Assembly (NCBI GenBank): GCA_026545765.1
Contig: CM048840.1
Span: 6,855,765 to 6,919,764 of the forward strand
Source of the DNA: Plantago major
Taxonomy: Eukaryota; Streptophyta; Magnoliopsida; Lamiales; Plantaginaceae
Length of the DNA: 64,000 bases
Direction: 5' to 3'
Within the stretch, counting starts at the first letter, position 1. Every line of letters begins with the position of its first letter. The notes under the pieces were generated by a model. The model saw only the letters and a program-made list of their open reading frames with translations, was not told the DNA's origin and did no database searches. Below are positions 62,284 through 64,000 of this stretch, piece by piece. The position numbers and the translations under genes are program-made.

Positions 62284-62836
62284 ATCGAGATTTTCATTTT
62301 ATTTTTGTTAATTTTTTAAACTTTGTTTGACTATAAATTAATTTTAGTGGTAATTTTAATTATGAAATTATAATGATTACGGATACATGATAAAATAATT
62401 TAATTTATTTTAATTATAATTTAGAATTAATTTATAGGCAAACATTCATTTCATCTCTTCTTTGTGTTGATTACAATTCCTTCTTCTTTGTGTGATTATT
62501 ATTGCTTTCCTTACCTTTTCCTTTTTCAAGAAGATAACTTTTCCTACTAAATATTGGAAAACATTCATTTCCACCAAAACTTGTCATTTGCGCCTCCCTG
62601 ATGTTGATTACAACGATAATAACTGCCACGCATCCTCTGATCTTGACCAATGCATGAATCACAACTAACTTAACTGTACAAATTTCCAATCACCACTCAT
62701 CAACATCCCATGTGGTTTTCCTACCCTAGGATAACCTCTACTCACTTGTCTCCCTATAATCGAATAGCTATATGCCACACACAGTTGATCTTAGAGGACT
62801 TAACCCAACGCCCATATGTAGGATGTCGGGTGGGAA
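62284..62836. other. intergenic, no feature seen
   Basis: AT-rich at first, then mixed composition. Only short unsupported open frames were seen on either strand. Confidence 0.4.
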
Positions 62837-63172
62837 CGGACGAAGCCAGAAATTTTAAGTACCTGGGGCTCGATTTGAAATATATAATGTATTTTATAAA
62901 TTTACAAATTTAATTTTTCAAATAGATTACATATTAAGCAAGTCATGATTAATTTAGTCAAATGATGATGGAATACAACATTTAACATCAACAAAAATCA
63001 TATTTGGTGGGGCTCAACTTCAATTTACTTTGAAAAACACCAATATAGACCTTTATTTTCATTTTTTTTCTCAAGTAAACATGTAAAAAAAAAAAAAAAA
63101 TCTTCAATAAAGATGGGGAGGGTGGGGCTAAAGCCCTGAGCCCCACCCATGGACTTTTTACCTTCGCCCCTG
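62837..63172. mobile_element. small hAT-type non-autonomous element, 336 bp
   Basis: The right end, read inward, is CAGGGGCGAAGGTAAAAAGT; the left end CGGACGAAGCCAGAAATTTT is a decayed match. The exact 8-bp duplication GGTGGGAA lies at 62829-62836 and 63173-63180. The ends resemble the hAT element at 51676-52933. Non-coding. Confidence 0.75.
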
Positions 63173-63180
63173 GGTGGGAA

Positions 63181-64000
63181 TGATGTTGTGGGAGGGAGCA
63201 TTTTGAAGTTTTTCGGTGCAGTCACAATTGAATATATGATACAATTGAAAATTCATACTTGTTAATATGCGAGGACATTATGAGTGATTATCCTTCGGGG
63301 GTGGGGTGAGTACACCATGAGTAATTTCTTTAGCTTAAATGATACGAAATGATTGGTTAGAGAATGCGATGTTACAAACTGTATCAGAACGGAACGATCT
63401 CCAAAATTCCAGGTAAGTGTGGTGATTATCCTTCGGGGGGTGGGGTGATTGTAACACTCATAAAGTTTAATGAAGTTGATATTGTTACTCGTACCAACGA
63501 GGAGTATCTATGTTTTCGGAGATCTTCCATAAGAATTTAAAAGTTAAACGTGTTTGTTTATTAACAATATAATATGGTTGACCCACTGAGAAACTTCTTT
63601 ACATTTTAGTGTACCATGAATAAATACAATTTTATGGATAGTATTTTTTGGCACTCAACGCATTTGCAGTTACCAAACTTTCTCTCGGTATTTCTTTAGA
63701 TTTAGTATTCATATTTTAAAATCAATAAAATAACCATAAAAACATCAAAACATTTAAGTATTTATTCCCACATTAATTCACTAACACAACCTACATAACA
63801 ATCTTATAACCAAATAATCCAATCACAAACACAATTTTTCAAAATTCAATCACCGCAATCCACTTAATATTAGACCCTTAATATTAATCCAAAACACACT
63901 TGTACAGTCCAATTTTTCCAACTATATAGCAAACATCATCCGAATCATTGGTCATCCAATCAATTCTATTAAGGTAATACTTTATCGGATGAAGTAATGG
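63181..64000. other. intergenic to the right edge
   Basis: No gene recognised. A short direct repeat TGATTATCCTTCGGGGG with a following GTGGGGTGA occurs near 63286 and 63422. Confidence 0.45.

Overview
This window is nuclear DNA from a flowering plant, almost certainly a eudicot. Genes are split by GT-AG introns, intergenic DNA is AT-rich, and the transposons are plant types: Ty1/copia, Athila-like Ty3/gypsy, MULE, hAT, CACTA and Stowaway-like MITEs. The host proteins (GASSHO-type receptor kinase, GALS galactan synthase, vacuolar sorting receptor) are plant proteins. I cannot name the species; an asterid is only a guess. No prokaryotic operon, CRISPR array, rRNA or tRNA gene was seen.

Layout. 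1-8.75 kb is a three-level transposon nest: a copia element (minus strand, running off the left edge) sits in an Athila-like element (minus), which sits in a MULE transposase gene (minus). 9.99-14.76 kb holds a CstF-64 gene (plus), in frame across ten exons but with apparent lesions at the start codon, the first splice donor and the C-terminal domain. 15.2-17.6 kb holds a MITE and a hAT element. 18.2-27.4 kb is a complete RBM19/Mrd1-like gene (plus, five RRMs) whose start codon is split by an intron. 28.4-29.65 kb is a 5'-truncated vacuolar sorting receptor remnant (minus). 31.5-32.3 kb is a small three-exon gene (minus, 105 aa). 35.6-40.4 kb is a GSO1/GSO2-type LRR receptor kinase (plus, 1272 aa). 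45.3-47.9 kb is a GALS-type GT92 galactan synthase (plus, 512 aa). 48.6-51.3 kb is a tandem array of a ~743-bp retroelement-derived unit. 51.7-52.9 kb is a hAT element with a transposase tail. 55.5-59.8 kb is a complete 20-exon CTP synthase (minus, 601 aa). 59.8-64 kb is intergenic with CACTA, hAT and Stowaway-like elements.

The host genes do not form a pathway or cluster. They are unrelated housekeeping and cell-wall/signalling genes separated by transposon-rich spacers. Exon joins were made by hand from splice signals and protein-family memory; the exon lengths sum to whole codons for CstF-64, RBM19, the small gene, GSO, GALS and CTPS, which supports the models. I found no clear new multi-gene system. 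The most unusual items are the split start codon of RBM19, the three point lesions in CstF-64, and the tandem retroelement array.
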